Below, piece by piece: positions 7,884-16,185 of a stretch of DNA of 45,514 nt. The number at the start of each line of letters is the position of its first letter. Position 1 is the first letter of the stretch. Source of the DNA: Solirubrobacterales bacterium (lineage in GTDB: Bacteria > Actinomycetota > Thermoleophilia > Solirubrobacterales > 70-9). The DNA lies in NCBI GenBank assembly GCA_009691195.1, contig SHVA01000019.1, positions 1 through 45,514 on the forward strand, written 5' to 3'. Both the position numbers and the translations under genes were made by a program. Under the pieces are notes generated by a model, which searched no databases, was not told the origin of the DNA, and saw only the letters and a program-made list of their open reading frames with translations.

Positions 7884-8756
7884 CTACCAGTTGCGCAGCT
7901 GCTTCTGCTCCTTCTTGGAGAGGCCGCGGAAGACGCCGTACTTGCCCGGCTTCGAGTCGGCCCTCTGCGCCACGGAGCGGGCGAGCTGGACATTCTGTGC
8001 CAGGGTCACGATCTCCATGTAGGCGACCGTCTGGCCGGGCTGGATCGTGACGCCGGTGAAGCTGACGTCGAAGTTGCCGTCCCCTGACGCAAGGACAACC
8101 GCGTCGGCGCTGTCTGACTTTCCGCTCTTGGCCTCCCAGTTGTGGGCCAGCTCGGGGTCGCGGCGCGCTTCGCCCGCGACATTCGCACAGCCGTCGGCGT
8201 CTCCGTCATCGCAGCTGGTCGCCCAGCGGTCAGCCGCATCGGCGGTCGCGTTGCCGCTCGAGCTGCGGTCCACGATCGTGTCGCCGTCCGAGCCGAGGTT
8301 GCCGTCCCAGCCGAAGTCGATCGTGACGGGGGCCGCAGTGGGGTTCTTCAGGATCGCCAGCTGGCGCCCGAAGGCGCCGCGCGGGTCGGCATAGAGCTTC
8401 GGCTTCACCAGCACGCCGCCGACGCTCACCGCCGGGAAGACGATCTCCTGCTTGCGGTCCTGGCGCCCGCACCCGAGCGGGCTCGGGTTCGCGTAGGGCG
8501 TGCCGTTGATCGTCGGCATCCCGTAGCCGTCGAAGGCGTCGGTACGGAGCGCTCCGACGGCCCCGCGAACGAGCAGCGCGGCTTCCTCGAAATCACCGTC
8601 GGGCCCGTCGGTGGACCACCCTGACGGGCCGCCGCCCACCGCGCCGACCTCACAATCCACAGCCGCGGCGCCCGCGGGCGCGATCGCGAGCACGATCAGG
8701 GCGACCGGCAGCGCCAACCCCGCGAGTCCAATGCGACCAAGCGTGTCCCTATGCAT
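7884..8756 (-). CDS. Secreted protein of unknown function
   Basis: This 290-residue protein has a clear signal peptide (LAGLALPVALIVLAIAPAGAAA, about residues 11-33). The mature part has several cysteines (VDCEVG, LGCGRQ, TSCDDGDADGCAN) that could form disulfides, and repeated beta-type segments such as AILKNPTAAPVTIDFGWDGNLGSDGDT and FTGVTIQPGQTVAYMEIVTLAQN. These suggest a beta-sandwich exported protein. The C-terminus KYGVFRGLSKKEQKQLRNW is basic. I do not recognise a named family. It stands alone in its direction, downstream of the acyl-CoA carboxylase gene. The ATG at 8756 starts the signal peptide directly. Confidence 0.75.
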   Translation of the reverse strand: MHRDTLGRIGLAGLALPVALIVLAIAPAGAAAVDCEVGAVGGGPSGWSTDGPDGDFEEAALLVRGAVGALRTDAFDGYGMPTINGTPYANPSPLGCGRQDRKQEIVFPAVSVGGVLVKPKLYADPRGAFGRQLAILKNPTAAPVTIDFGWDGNLGSDGDTIVDRSSSGNATADAADRWATSCDDGDADGCANVAGEARRDPELAHNWEAKSGKSDSADAVVLASGDGNFDVSFTGVTIQPGQTVAYMEIVTLAQNVQLARSVAQRADSKPGKYGVFRGLSKKEQKQLRNW

Positions 8757-8815
8757 CTGTTCCCTCCCTGTTGAAGTCTGGTTCCCGGACTGTAGCGCTA
8801 CCGGCGAACCGGCGT

Positions 8816-10333
8816 TCAGACGGGCGTGACCGGGTTGCGCCGCTCAGAGAAGGAGCGGTCCTTGCCGGCCGCGAGCGCATAGCGGCGCACCAGCTCGGTC
8901 CGCAGCGAGTCGGGCTCGACCACGGCGTCCACGACCAGCTCCGAGGCGAGGTGGAGGATGTCGATGTCCTCGGCGTACTCGGTGCGCTTGTCGGCGACGA
9001 AGCGCTCGCGCTCGGCGGGATCGTCGATCGACTGGATCTGGTTGAAGAACACGGCGTTGATGGCCGCTTCTGGGCCCATCACAGCGATCTGCGCCTGGGG
9101 GAAGGCGATGCACTCGTCGGGGTCGAAGGCCGGGCCGGCCATCGCGTAGAGGCCCGCGCCGTAGGCCTTGCGAACGATCACCGAGATCTTCGGCACGGTC
9201 GCCTCGGAGACGGCGCTGATCATCTTCGCCCCGTGGCGGATGATGCCCTGGCGCTCGACGTCCTTGCCGATCATGAAGCCGGGGACGTCGGCCAGAAAGA
9301 GCAGCGGTAGGTTGAAGGCGTTGCAGGTCTGGATGAAGCGGGCGGCCTTGTCGGCGGAGTCCACGAACAGCACTCCGCCCTTGAACTTCGGCTGGTTGGC
9401 GACGATCCCGATCGCGCGACCGTCGAGCCGTGCGTAGCCGACCACCAGCTCCTTGGCCCAGCGCTCGTGGACTTCGAGGAAGGACTCCTGATCGGCCACT
9501 GCCGCGATCAGCTCCCTGATCTCGAAGGGGTCCTTCTCGTTGGCCGGCACGATCTCCGAAGGACGCCCGGGCCCGGCCTCGGCAGGCGGAGCCGTCGGCG
9601 GCTGCTCGCGCCAGTTCGACGGCATATAGGAGAGATAGCGCTGCGCGGTCCCGATCGCCTCGGCGTCGCTTTCGGCGAGGAAGTGCCCGCATCCGGAGAC
9701 GGCGGTGTGCATCCGGGCGCCGCCCATCTCCTCCAGGGTGACCTCCTCCCCGATCACCATCTGCGCCATCCGCGGCGAGCCCAGGTACATGGAGGCGTTG
9801 CCGTCGCGCATGATCACCACGTCGCAGAAGGCCGGGATGTAGGCGCCTCCCGCGGCGCTGGGCCCCAACAGCAGGCAGACCTGCGGGACCTGGCCCGAGA
9901 GGCGGACCTGGTTGTGGAAGATCCGGCCGGCGCCACGGCGCCCGGGGAACATCCGCACCTGGTCGGTTATGCGGGCGCCGGCCGAATCGACCATGTAGAC
10001 GATCGGCACCTGGTGGCGGAGCGCGCGCTCCTGGATCCTGAGGATCTTCTCGACCGTCTTCGGCCCCCAGGAGCCGGCCTTGACCGAGGGATCGTTGGCC
10101 ATCAGCGCCAGGCGCCGTCCGCCGACCGTGCCCATCCCGGTGACCACGCCGTCGGCACCGAGTCCCTCCTGCTCCCAGTTGGCGAGCAGGCCCTCCTCCG
10201 AGAAGGAGTCGGGGTCCAGGAATCGGGCTATGCGCTCGCGAACGGGGAGCTTCTCCTGTTCGGCCACCTTGCGGCGGTGACGCTCCGGGCCGCCCTCGAG
10301 GGCCGCCTCCAACGCTGGCCCGATCTCGGTCAT
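8816..10333 (-). CDS. Acyl-CoA carboxylase carboxyltransferase (beta) subunit
   Basis: This 505-residue member of the PccB/MccB/AccD carboxyltransferase family transfers CO2 from carboxybiotin to an acyl-CoA. Both crotonase-fold halves are present. The N-terminal oxyanion-hole segment is GPSAAGGAYIPAF and the C-terminal one is AYGAGLYAMAGPAF. DVPGFMIGKDVE and ATVPKISVIVRKAYG are family hallmarks. Substrate (propionyl-, methylcrotonyl- or another acyl-CoA) cannot be fixed; the nearby HMG-CoA lyase gene would fit leucine breakdown by a methylcrotonyl-CoA carboxylase, while the ethylmalonyl-CoA genes would fit propionyl-CoA carboxylase. No biotin-carrier alpha subunit lies in the window. It is the last gene of a minus-strand run from 14475 and starts 19 bp after the DivIVA gene. 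Confidence 0.85.
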   Translation of the reverse strand: MTEIGPALEAALEGGPERHRRKVAEQEKLPVRERIARFLDPDSFSEEGLLANWEQEGLGADGVVTGMGTVGGRRLALMANDPSVKAGSWGPKTVEKILRIQERALRHQVPIVYMVDSAGARITDQVRMFPGRRGAGRIFHNQVRLSGQVPQVCLLLGPSAAGGAYIPAFCDVVIMRDGNASMYLGSPRMAQMVIGEEVTLEEMGGARMHTAVSGCGHFLAESDAEAIGTAQRYLSYMPSNWREQPPTAPPAEAGPGRPSEIVPANEKDPFEIRELIAAVADQESFLEVHERWAKELVVGYARLDGRAIGIVANQPKFKGGVLFVDSADKAARFIQTCNAFNLPLLFLADVPGFMIGKDVERQGIIRHGAKMISAVSEATVPKISVIVRKAYGAGLYAMAGPAFDPDECIAFPQAQIAVMGPEAAINAVFFNQIQSIDDPAERERFVADKRTEYAEDIDILHLASELVVDAVVEPDSLRTELVRRYALAAGKDRSFSERRNPVTPV

Positions 10334-10352
10334 CGGATCAGCAGGGCCCGGC

Positions 10353-11216
10353 TCAACTGTTCAGCCGCGAGCCGCCGGAGCGCGGTCGGCGCGGCTTCGA
10401 CTTCTTCGCCGCTGCCCTTCGCGACTTGGCGGCCTTAGGGGGAGGCTCCTCGGCGGCTTCGTCCTCCGTCGGCTCGCCCTCGGCGGGCTCCTCCGCGGAT
10501 GCCTCCGGCTCGACCTCGGCCTCTACGGGCTCCTGGTCGGCGGCGAGGTCGGCGGCGACCTGCTCGTCAGCCATCGGATCGAACTCGAGCGGCGTCGAGA
10601 AGGGGTCCTCTCCGCGCTCGGGCCGGTGGTCCCCCACCGCGGTGACCAGCTCGTCGGTGAGCCGCTCGATCTCGGCGATCACGTCGTCCCGCCGGCGCGC
10701 GAGGTCGGAGATCACGGCCTCGACATCCTGCCGTCGCTGCACTCCCTCATCGACGATGCGCGCCGCCTTCGCCTCCGCGTCGGTGATCGCCTCGGCGGCC
10801 TGGCGCTCAGCGGCGGTCCTCGCCTCGATCGCCGCCTCCTCCCCGGCCTGGCGGGTCTCCTCGGCATAGGCATCGACCTCCCTGCGCAGCTGCGTCGCGT
10901 AGGCCTCTGCCTCCGCGCGGGTGCGCTCGCCCTGGGCGGTCGCCTCGGTGACCGAGCTCTGCGCCCCCTCCCTCGCCTCGGCGCGAATCTGCTGGGCGCT
11001 CTCCTCGGCCTGGGCGAGGATCGCGCCGGTTCGCTCGCCGACGCGCTCGAGCTCCCTCTTGACCGCGTCGGAGCGGTCGGTGTCTCCCGCGCCCGTCTCC
11101 AGCCAGTCGGCCAGGCGGGAGAGGAACTTCTGGACCTCGTGCTTTTCGTAGCCACGCCGCGAGCTCGGGAAAGTCGCGTTGCGGATTCGATCGAGGCTTG
11201 TGTCGTCGACGCCCAT
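10353..11216 (-). CDS. DivIVA-domain coiled-coil protein
   Basis: This 287-residue cytoplasmic protein starts with a DivIVA domain at residues 8-40 (IRNATFPSSRRGYEKHEVQK, then FLSRLADWLE), the segment that senses curved membrane at poles and septa in this family. A long charged coiled coil rich in Glu, Ala, Arg and Gln follows (about 50-195), then an acidic, Pro/Glu-rich linker and a basic tail (KAAKSRRAAAKKSKPRRPRS). The tail is unusual and could contact DNA or phospholipid. A role in polar growth or division is likely but not certain. It sits inside a block of acyl-CoA enzymes. TAGGAG ends 2 nt before the ATG at 11216. Confidence 0.85.
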   Translation of the reverse strand: MGVDDTSLDRIRNATFPSSRRGYEKHEVQKFLSRLADWLETGAGDTDRSDAVKRELERVGERTGAILAQAEESAQQIRAEAREGAQSSVTEATAQGERTRAEAEAYATQLRREVDAYAEETRQAGEEAAIEARTAAERQAAEAITDAEAKAARIVDEGVQRRQDVEAVISDLARRRDDVIAEIERLTDELVTAVGDHRPERGEDPFSTPLEFDPMADEQVAADLAADQEPVEAEVEPEASAEEPAEGEPTEDEAAEEPPPKAAKSRRAAAKKSKPRRPRSGGSRLNS

Positions 11217-11269
11217 CGCTCCTACTCGCTCGTTGGCCTGCTCACCTCTCCACCCGGGTCGGGTGGAGA

Positions 11270-12154
11270 TCAGCCTCCCGCGTCCACCGGGACCGGCTTC
11301 TCACCGGAGTAATCGTAGAACCCCTTGCCCGACTTGCGGCCATAATTTCCTGCAGAAACCATTTTTCGCAGGGTCTCGGGCTGCGCGAAGCGCTCCTCGC
11401 CGTAGGACTCGGCCATCACGTCCGCGATCGAAGCGAGCGTGTCGAGCCCGACGAAGTCCGCGAGGGTCAGCGGCCCCATCGGGTGACTGGCGCCGGCCAT
11501 CATCCCGGTGTCGATGTCCTTGATCGAACCGACGCCCTGCTCGTTGGCGCGGATCGCGTCGAGCATGTAGGGGACCAGGAGCCGGTTGACGATGAAGCCG
11601 CGATTGTCCCCGGCGGCGACGGTGGTCTTCCCGAGGGTCTCCCCCAGGTCGAATCCCAGCTTGGACGCGTCGTCGCTGGTCTCCCCCGAGCGGACGACCT
11701 CGAGCAGGGGCATCACCTGGGCGGGATTGAAGAAATGGAGCCCGAGAAAGCGGTCGGCCCGCTTGGTCGCGGCGGCCTGGTCGGCCACCGAAAGCGAGGA
11801 GGTGTTGGTGGCGAAGTAGGCGTCGTCCTTGACGATCCCGTCGACGGCGGCCCACATCTCGAGCTTGCCGGCGAGGTCCTCGGTCATGGCCTCGATCACC
11901 AGGTCGCAATCGGCCAGGTCCGCGTAGTCCAGCGTGCCCGTGATCCGGGCCCGGATCGCGTCGGCGTCGGACTGCTCGAGCTTGCCCTTCTCCACGGCAC
12001 GGCCGAGCTGCTTGTCGATCTTCGCGAGCCCCTTGTCGAGCTTGTCCTGATCGACCTCACGCACGACCAACTCCCAGCCCGCCTGCGAGCAGATCTGGGT
12101 GATTCCATGTCCCATCAGTCCACAGCCGACCACGCCGACCTTGCTGATCTCCAT
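11270..12154 (-). CDS. 3-hydroxybutyryl-CoA dehydrogenase family protein
   Basis: This 294-residue NAD(P)-dependent dehydrogenase interconverts 3-hydroxyacyl-CoA and 3-oxoacyl-CoA. The Rossmann motif VGVVGCGLMGHGITQI is at residues 7-22. The catalytic His lies in GLHFFNPAQVMPLLEVV (about 143), and NRGFIVNRLLVPYMLDAI starts the C-terminal dimer domain, which ends in GRKSGKGFYDY. The length is typical of stand-alone Hbd/FadB2-type enzymes. Here it would make 3-hydroxybutyryl-CoA from acetoacetyl-CoA, the step needed before crotonyl-CoA and Ccr. The purine-rich stretch GGAAGGAACGGCAAGGG precedes the ATG. The DivIVA gene follows 53 bp downstream. Confidence 0.9.
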   Translation of the reverse strand: MEISKVGVVGCGLMGHGITQICSQAGWELVVREVDQDKLDKGLAKIDKQLGRAVEKGKLEQSDADAIRARITGTLDYADLADCDLVIEAMTEDLAGKLEMWAAVDGIVKDDAYFATNTSSLSVADQAAATKRADRFLGLHFFNPAQVMPLLEVVRSGETSDDASKLGFDLGETLGKTTVAAGDNRGFIVNRLLVPYMLDAIRANEQGVGSIKDIDTGMMAGASHPMGPLTLADFVGLDTLASIADVMAESYGEERFAQPETLRKMVSAGNYGRKSGKGFYDYSGEKPVPVDAGG

Positions 12155-12209
12155 CCCTTGCCGTTCCTTCCGTTCGCTCAGTGGGCGCGCGGAGGCTAGC
12201 TCAGGCGCT

Positions 12210-12608
12210 TCAGGCGTTGACGCCCGGCACCGGGACGCCTGCCTCGGCGAGCTTTTTAGCCATCGCCTCGGCCAGGGCGTTGAGCCCGCTCAGCGGACGC
12301 GCCATCACCATGATCTCGGTGATCAGGCCGTCGTCGCCGAAGCGCAGCACGTCAACCCCGTCGACCGCGCGGTCACCGACCTTGGCCTTGAAGACCAGCA
12401 CCGCGGCGTCGCCGGTCTCGACCTGGTCAACGTAGGAGAAGTCCTCGAAGACCTGGAGCACGGCACCGAGCAGGACGCCGAGCGCCTCCCGACCGTCGTA
12501 GGGCTTAAAGACGACCGGGCTGCGGAAGACGACGTCCTCGCTGAAGAGCTGCTCACCCGCCGAGAAGTCCTTGGCCTCCGCCGCCGCTCTGAAGGCGTCA
12601 CTGCGCAT
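12210..12608 (-). CDS. SnoaL/NTF2-like protein
   Basis: This 132-residue protein has the pattern of the NTF2-like cone fold: an N-terminal helix (MRSDAFRAAAEAKDF), then FSEDVVFRSPVVFKPYDGREAL, a central strand pair (YVDQVETGDAAVLVFKAKVG) and GVDVLRFGDDGLITEIMVMARPLSG. Such proteins act as small isomerases or hydrolases or as ligand binders; nothing here fixes the activity. It lies between the HMG-CoA lyase and hydroxyacyl-CoA dehydrogenase genes, only 9 bp after the former. TAGGGT at 12615-12620 ends 6 nt before the ATG, overlapping the end of the upstream gene, so it may have its own leaderless transcript. Confidence 0.75.
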   Translation of the reverse strand: MRSDAFRAAAEAKDFSAGEQLFSEDVVFRSPVVFKPYDGREALGVLLGAVLQVFEDFSYVDQVETGDAAVLVFKAKVGDRAVDGVDVLRFGDDGLITEIMVMARPLSGLNALAEAMAKKLAEAGVPVPGVNA

Positions 12609-12617
12609 GCGCGCACC

Positions 12618-13562
12618 CTACAGGCGGCTGCCCGCGCGGTTGCTCCAATCCACCGGGCCCGCGGTCAGGAGGTGCGAGCCGAGCGCACGGCCGAGCGCTC
12701 CCTGCGCCTCGGCTGAGGCCGCGACCAGGGCCTCGAGCTCGACGCCGGTCGAGACGCCCATCTCCTCGAGCATCGAGACGAGGTCCTCGGTCGCGATGTT
12801 TCCCGTGGCCCCCGGCGGCACCGGGCACCCCCCCAGCTCGCCGAAGGAGCTTTCGAAGGAGTCGACGCCCTGCTCCAGCGCCGCCAACACGTTGGCCAAC
12901 CCCTGCCCGCGGGTGTTGTGGAAGTGCGCAGTGAGCTCTACCGAGGGAAGAGCGCCCCTAGCCTCGGCGAAGAACTCACCGACCTGGCGCGGGTTCGCCA
13001 TCCCGGTGGTGTCTCCGAAGCCGATCTCCTCGCACCCGAAGCCGACCAGGCGCGCCGCGATCTCGAAGACGCGCGAGGGCTCGACCCTGCCCTCGTAGGG
13101 GCAGCCGAAGCTGACCGAGATCACGCCCTCGCAGCGAAGGCCCGCCTCGCGAGCGGCGCCGATCGTCCCCTCGAGGTCGGCGAGCGACTCCTCGACGGTG
13201 CGGTTGACGTTCTTGCGGTTGTGCGTGTCTGTCGCCGAGAGGAAGAAGTTGCCCTCCTGGATCCGACCCGATTCCGCGTAGGGCGTCGCGTTCTCCAGCC
13301 CCTTGCGGTTGGGGATCAGGACCGAATAGGCGACGCCATCGCGCGGCTCGAGGGCATCGAGGACCTCGCTCGCGTCGGCGAGCTGGGGGATCACGTCGGG
13401 GCGGACGAAGGAGGTCAGCTCGATGCGCCGCAGTCCCGAGTCGGCCAGCATTCCGATCAGGCGGAGCTTCTCGGCCGTCGGGATCACCTCGGGCTCGTTC
13501 TGGAACCCGTCGCGGGGCCCGACCTCGCGGATGCGGACGGAATCTGGCAACGACTGAGGCAT
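12618..13562 (-). CDS. mvaB: Hydroxymethylglutaryl-CoA lyase
   Basis: This 314-residue HMGL-like TIM-barrel lyase cleaves HMG-CoA into acetyl-CoA and acetoacetate, the last step of leucine degradation. The N-terminal active-site segment is VGPRDGFQNEP (residues 14-24) with the metal-binding Asp. HFHNTRGQGLANV holds the metal-binding His pair. ELGGCPVPPGATGNIATEDL contains the catalytic cysteine of the family signature. Length is as expected. TAGGCT at 13570-13575 ends 7 nt upstream of the ATG, so the mRNA may be leaderless. The acetoacetate made could feed the acetoacetyl-CoA synthetase encoded at 5841-7829. Confidence 0.9.
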   Translation of the reverse strand: MPQSLPDSVRIREVGPRDGFQNEPEVIPTAEKLRLIGMLADSGLRRIELTSFVRPDVIPQLADASEVLDALEPRDGVAYSVLIPNRKGLENATPYAESGRIQEGNFFLSATDTHNRKNVNRTVEESLADLEGTIGAAREAGLRCEGVISVSFGCPYEGRVEPSRVFEIAARLVGFGCEEIGFGDTTGMANPRQVGEFFAEARGALPSVELTAHFHNTRGQGLANVLAALEQGVDSFESSFGELGGCPVPPGATGNIATEDLVSMLEEMGVSTGVELEALVAASAEAQGALGRALGSHLLTAGPVDWSNRAGSRL

Positions 13563-13569
13563 CGATCCC

Positions 13570-13575
13570 AGCCTA
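13570..13575 (-). promoter_or_regulatory. Candidate -10 box of a leaderless mRNA (HMG-CoA lyase gene)
   Basis: TAGGCT ends 7 nt before the ATG at 13562, matching the spacing seen at other starts in this window. No Shine-Dalgarno sequence and no clear -35 are seen. Confidence 0.4.
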
Positions 13576-13592
13576 GCCGGGAAGCGGCGCCG

Positions 13593-13724
13593 CTAGTCCT
13601 GCTTGACGGCGCCGACCTCGATCACCCGGCGCTCGCAGGTCCCGACGCCGATCGTGCGCTCCCCCTCGGTCACCTCGACCTCGAAGCGGAGCTCCGTCGC
13701 CGCGCTCGATTCCGACCTCCAGCA
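13593..13724 (-). pseudogene. C-terminal remnant of a thioesterase-like (hotdog) gene
   Basis: The gap between the SDR and HMG-CoA lyase genes contains an open stretch ending ELRFEVEVTEGERTIGVG, then TCERRVIEVGAVKQD and a stop at 13593-13595. This reads as the last strands of a FlK-type (fluoroacetyl-CoA-thioesterase-like) hotdog protein. An in-frame stop at 13725-13727 and the SDR stop at 13738-13740 leave no room for the other 90 or so residues. It is therefore a truncated leftover, not a gene. The family call rests on the RFEVEVTEGERTIGVGTCER pattern only. Confidence 0.55.
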
Positions 13725-13737
13725 TCAGAACCGGCGC

Positions 13738-14475
13738 CTAGCCGACCATTCCCATGCCGCCGGAGACGCCCAGGATCTCGCCGGTGACGTATGAGGCGTC
13801 GTCGGAGGCGAGGAAGGCGATCGCCGCCGCCACCTCGTCGGGCTTTCCCATCCGGCGCAGCTGGGTCCCGGCCTTCATGTTCTCGATGATCTTCTCGCCG
13901 ATCTCGCCGAACTCGAGCGCCTGCATCAGCAGCGGTGTCTCGATCGGCCCCGGAGCGATCCCGTTGACGTTGATCCCGAAGCGGGCGCCCTCGCGGGCAA
14001 TCACCTTGGTGAAGGAGATCACGCCTCCCTTCGCCGCCGAGTAGACCGCCGAGCCCTTGGAGCCCACCCGTCCGGCCTCGGAGGCGATGTTGACGATGCG
14101 GCCGTAGCCGGCCTCCTGCATCCCCGGGAGCGCCGCGAACGTGCAGTGGAGCACGCCGTGGAGGTTGACCGCCAGGACCTTGTCCCACTGCTCGGGCGTC
14201 GTCTGGTGGAAGAAACCGAACTCGTCGGTGCCGGCGTTGTTGACGAGGATGTCGAGCGTGCCGGTGGACTCGACCGCGGCCTTCGCGGAGTCGAGGTTGG
14301 TGACGTCGAGCTCGACCGCGTCCGCCGAGATCTCGGCCGCGACCTTCTGCGCCGCCTCGAGGTCGAGGTCGCCGATGGTGACCTCGGCGCCCTCGGCGGC
14401 GAGGCGGCGAGCGGTCGCCGCGCCGATGCCTCCGGCGCCGCCGGTGACCAAAGCCCTTCTTCCCTCGAGACGCAC
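13738..14475 (-). CDS. Short-chain dehydrogenase/reductase (3-oxoacyl reductase-like)
   Basis: This 245-residue classical SDR has the NAD(P) motif TGGAGGIG (residues 11-18), NNAGTDEFGF (about 79), the catalytic YSAAKGG (Tyr and Lys spaced by three), and the C-terminal YVTGEILGVSGGMGM seen in FabG-like enzymes. An acidic residue after the second strand (IGDLDLE) favours NAD over NADP. With acyl-CoA genes on the same strand it may act on a 3-hydroxyacyl-CoA or a cyclic alcohol; the substrate is not fixed. It starts with GTG at 14475, 8 nt after TAGGCT (14484-14489). It is divergent from npdG, with 65 bp between the starts. Confidence 0.88.
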   Translation of the reverse strand: MRLEGRRALVTGGAGGIGAATARRLAAEGAEVTIGDLDLEAAQKVAAEISADAVELDVTNLDSAKAAVESTGTLDILVNNAGTDEFGFFHQTTPEQWDKVLAVNLHGVLHCTFAALPGMQEAGYGRIVNIASEAGRVGSKGSAVYSAAKGGVISFTKVIAREGARFGINVNGIAPGPIETPLLMQALEFGEIGEKIIENMKAGTQLRRMGKPDEVAAAIAFLASDDASYVTGEILGVSGGMGMVG

Positions 14476-14540
14476 GGCCCGGGAGCCTACCTGTGGGGCC
14501 GTGGGCCAAACGGGCCTACCTGTGTAAGTTGGCGGCCCTC

Positions 14541-15224
14541 ATGGCGGACGCGATTCCCATCATCGGCGGCACCGGCGCGCTCGGCTACGGGCTCGCGCTG
14601 CGCTGGGCGCGCGCCGGCGAGGCCGTCGTGATCGGATCGCGTGACGCGGGGCGAGCGGCGGAGGCGGCGGAGAGGCTTCGCGGAGAGGTTCCGGGCGCCG
14701 AGGTCGAGGGGCTCGACAATGCCGAGGCGGCCGCCCGAGGTCCGATCGTCTTGATGACGGTGCCGTTCCGGGCCCAGTCAGAGACGCTCAACAACCTCCG
14801 CGGGGCGCTGAGCGAGGGCCAGATCCTGGTCGATTGCACCGTCCCACTGGCGGCGGCCCTCAGCGGCAAGGCGACCCGCACCCTGGGCGTCTGGCAGGGC
14901 TCCGCCGCGCAGCAGGCGCAGGAGATGGCGCCCGACGGCGTCACGGTGATCTCGGCGTTCCACACGGTCAGCGCCGCGACCCTGAGCGGCGACGGCGAGC
15001 TGGCGGAGGACATTCCCATCTGCGGAGACCGGAAGGCCGACAAGGCCCGGGTCGCGCGCCTGGTCGAGAGGATCGAGGGCCTGCGGGCGGTCAACGCCGG
15101 CGCCCTCGAGACCGCCCGGATCGTCGAGACGCTGACGCCCCTGCTGATCTCGATCAACAGGCGCTACAAGGCTCACGCCGGGATCAGGATCACCGGCCTG
15201 CCGGAGGGCGATCCCTGGGCGTGA
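14541..15224 (+). CDS. npdG: NADPH-dependent F420 reductase (F420:NADP oxidoreductase)
   Basis: This 227-residue enzyme moves hydride between reduced F420 and NADP. The N-terminal Rossmann motif IIGGTGALGYGLALRWA (residues 6-22) and VVIGSRDAGRAAEAAERL, with an arginine set for the NADP phosphate, match the Fno/NpdG family. VLMTVPFRAQ, DCTVPL and FHTVSAATL are further family segments. ATG 14541 is chosen because the motif begins five residues later; an earlier in-frame ATG at 14493 would overlap the divergent SDR promoter. It overlaps cofD by GTGA, and together with cofD, cofC and cofE it forms an F420 operon. Confidence 0.9.
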   Translation: MADAIPIIGGTGALGYGLALRWARAGEAVVIGSRDAGRAAEAAERLRGEVPGAEVEGLDNAEAAARGPIVLMTVPFRAQSETLNNLRGALSEGQILVDCTVPLAAALSGKATRTLGVWQGSAAQQAQEMAPDGVTVISAFHTVSAATLSGDGELAEDIPICGDRKADKARVARLVERIEGLRAVNAGALETARIVETLTPLLISINRRYKAHAGIRITGLPEGDPWA

Positions 15225-16156
15225 GCGCAGACCGGGTCGTGGTCCTGGCGGGAGGCACCGGCGGCGCCAAGCTGGCCGCGGGGATGCAGGACCTCGTTGG
15301 CGACGGCCTCACGGTGATCGCGAACACGGCGGACGACCTCGAGACCCTCGGGGTCCACGTCTCCCCGGACCCCGACCTCGTCACCTATTGGCTCAGCGGG
15401 GAGATCGACGAAGAGCGCGGCTGGGGCCTCGCGGGTGACAGCTTCACCACCTTCGAGCGGCTCGCGCAGCTCGGAGCGCCGGACTGGTTCCGGCTCTCGG
15501 ACCGCGATCTTGCCACCTGTCTCTATCGCGCCACCTTCATGGGCGAGGGGGGCCGCCAGACCGACGCCCAGGCGCAGATCTCGCGGGCCCTGGGGGTGGC
15601 CGCGACGGTGCTTCCGATGTGCGACCAGCCGGTGCGAACCCGCGTCAGCACGGACGAGGGATGGCGCGACCTCCAGACCTACCTCGTCGCGGAGGGCGGC
15701 ACCGCGCCCGTGAAAGGCATCGAGGTGAACGGGATCGAGGCCGCCTCCCCCACGTCGGAGGCCCTCGAGGCCATTGCCTCGGCCGAGGCGATCGTGATCG
15801 GGCCGTCGAACCCCGTGATCTCGATCGGCCCGATCCTCTCGATCCCCGGATTGCGCGAGGCGATCGCGGCGGCCCCGGCGCCCCTGGTTGCGGTCAGCCC
15901 GTTCGTCGGCGGCCGCGCCGTCAAGGGGCCCACGGAGCTGTTCATGGCCGCCATCGGCCGCCCCTCGACGGCGGCCGGCGTCGCCTCCCTGTACCGGGGC
16001 CTGATCGAGGGAATCGTCTGCGACGCGGGCGACCCCGACCCGCCGCCCGAGGACCTGGCGGTGCTCTCGTGCGCGACCCTGATGGAAGGCGCCGACGGTC
16101 GCCGAGGCCTCGCGGCGCGGACCCTGGAGTTCATCGAATCGGGGCTTGCCCGGTAG
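15221..16156 (+). CDS. cofD: 2-phospho-L-lactate transferase (F420 biosynthesis)
   Basis: This 311-residue CofD/FbiA enzyme joins the lactyl-phosphate (or phosphoenolpyruvate-derived) group to the deazaflavin Fo. The family start VVVLAGGTGGAKLAAGMQDL is at residues 6-25. NTADDLETLGVHVSPDPD (Asp-rich substrate site), RATFMGEGGRQTDAQAQISRAL and IGPSNPVISIGPIL follow in the right order, and length is normal. The start GTG (15221) overlaps the npdG stop as GTGA, so translation is coupled. The cofC gene begins 29 bp after its stop. Confidence 0.93.
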   Translation: MSADRVVVLAGGTGGAKLAAGMQDLVGDGLTVIANTADDLETLGVHVSPDPDLVTYWLSGEIDEERGWGLAGDSFTTFERLAQLGAPDWFRLSDRDLATCLYRATFMGEGGRQTDAQAQISRALGVAATVLPMCDQPVRTRVSTDEGWRDLQTYLVAEGGTAPVKGIEVNGIEAASPTSEALEAIASAEAIVIGPSNPVISIGPILSIPGLREAIAAAPAPLVAVSPFVGGRAVKGPTELFMAAIGRPSTAAGVASLYRGLIEGIVCDAGDPDPPPEDLAVLSCATLMEGADGRRGLAARTLEFIESGLAR

Positions 16157-16185
16157 CCTGATCGGGTTCCCGACGCGAGGATCAG

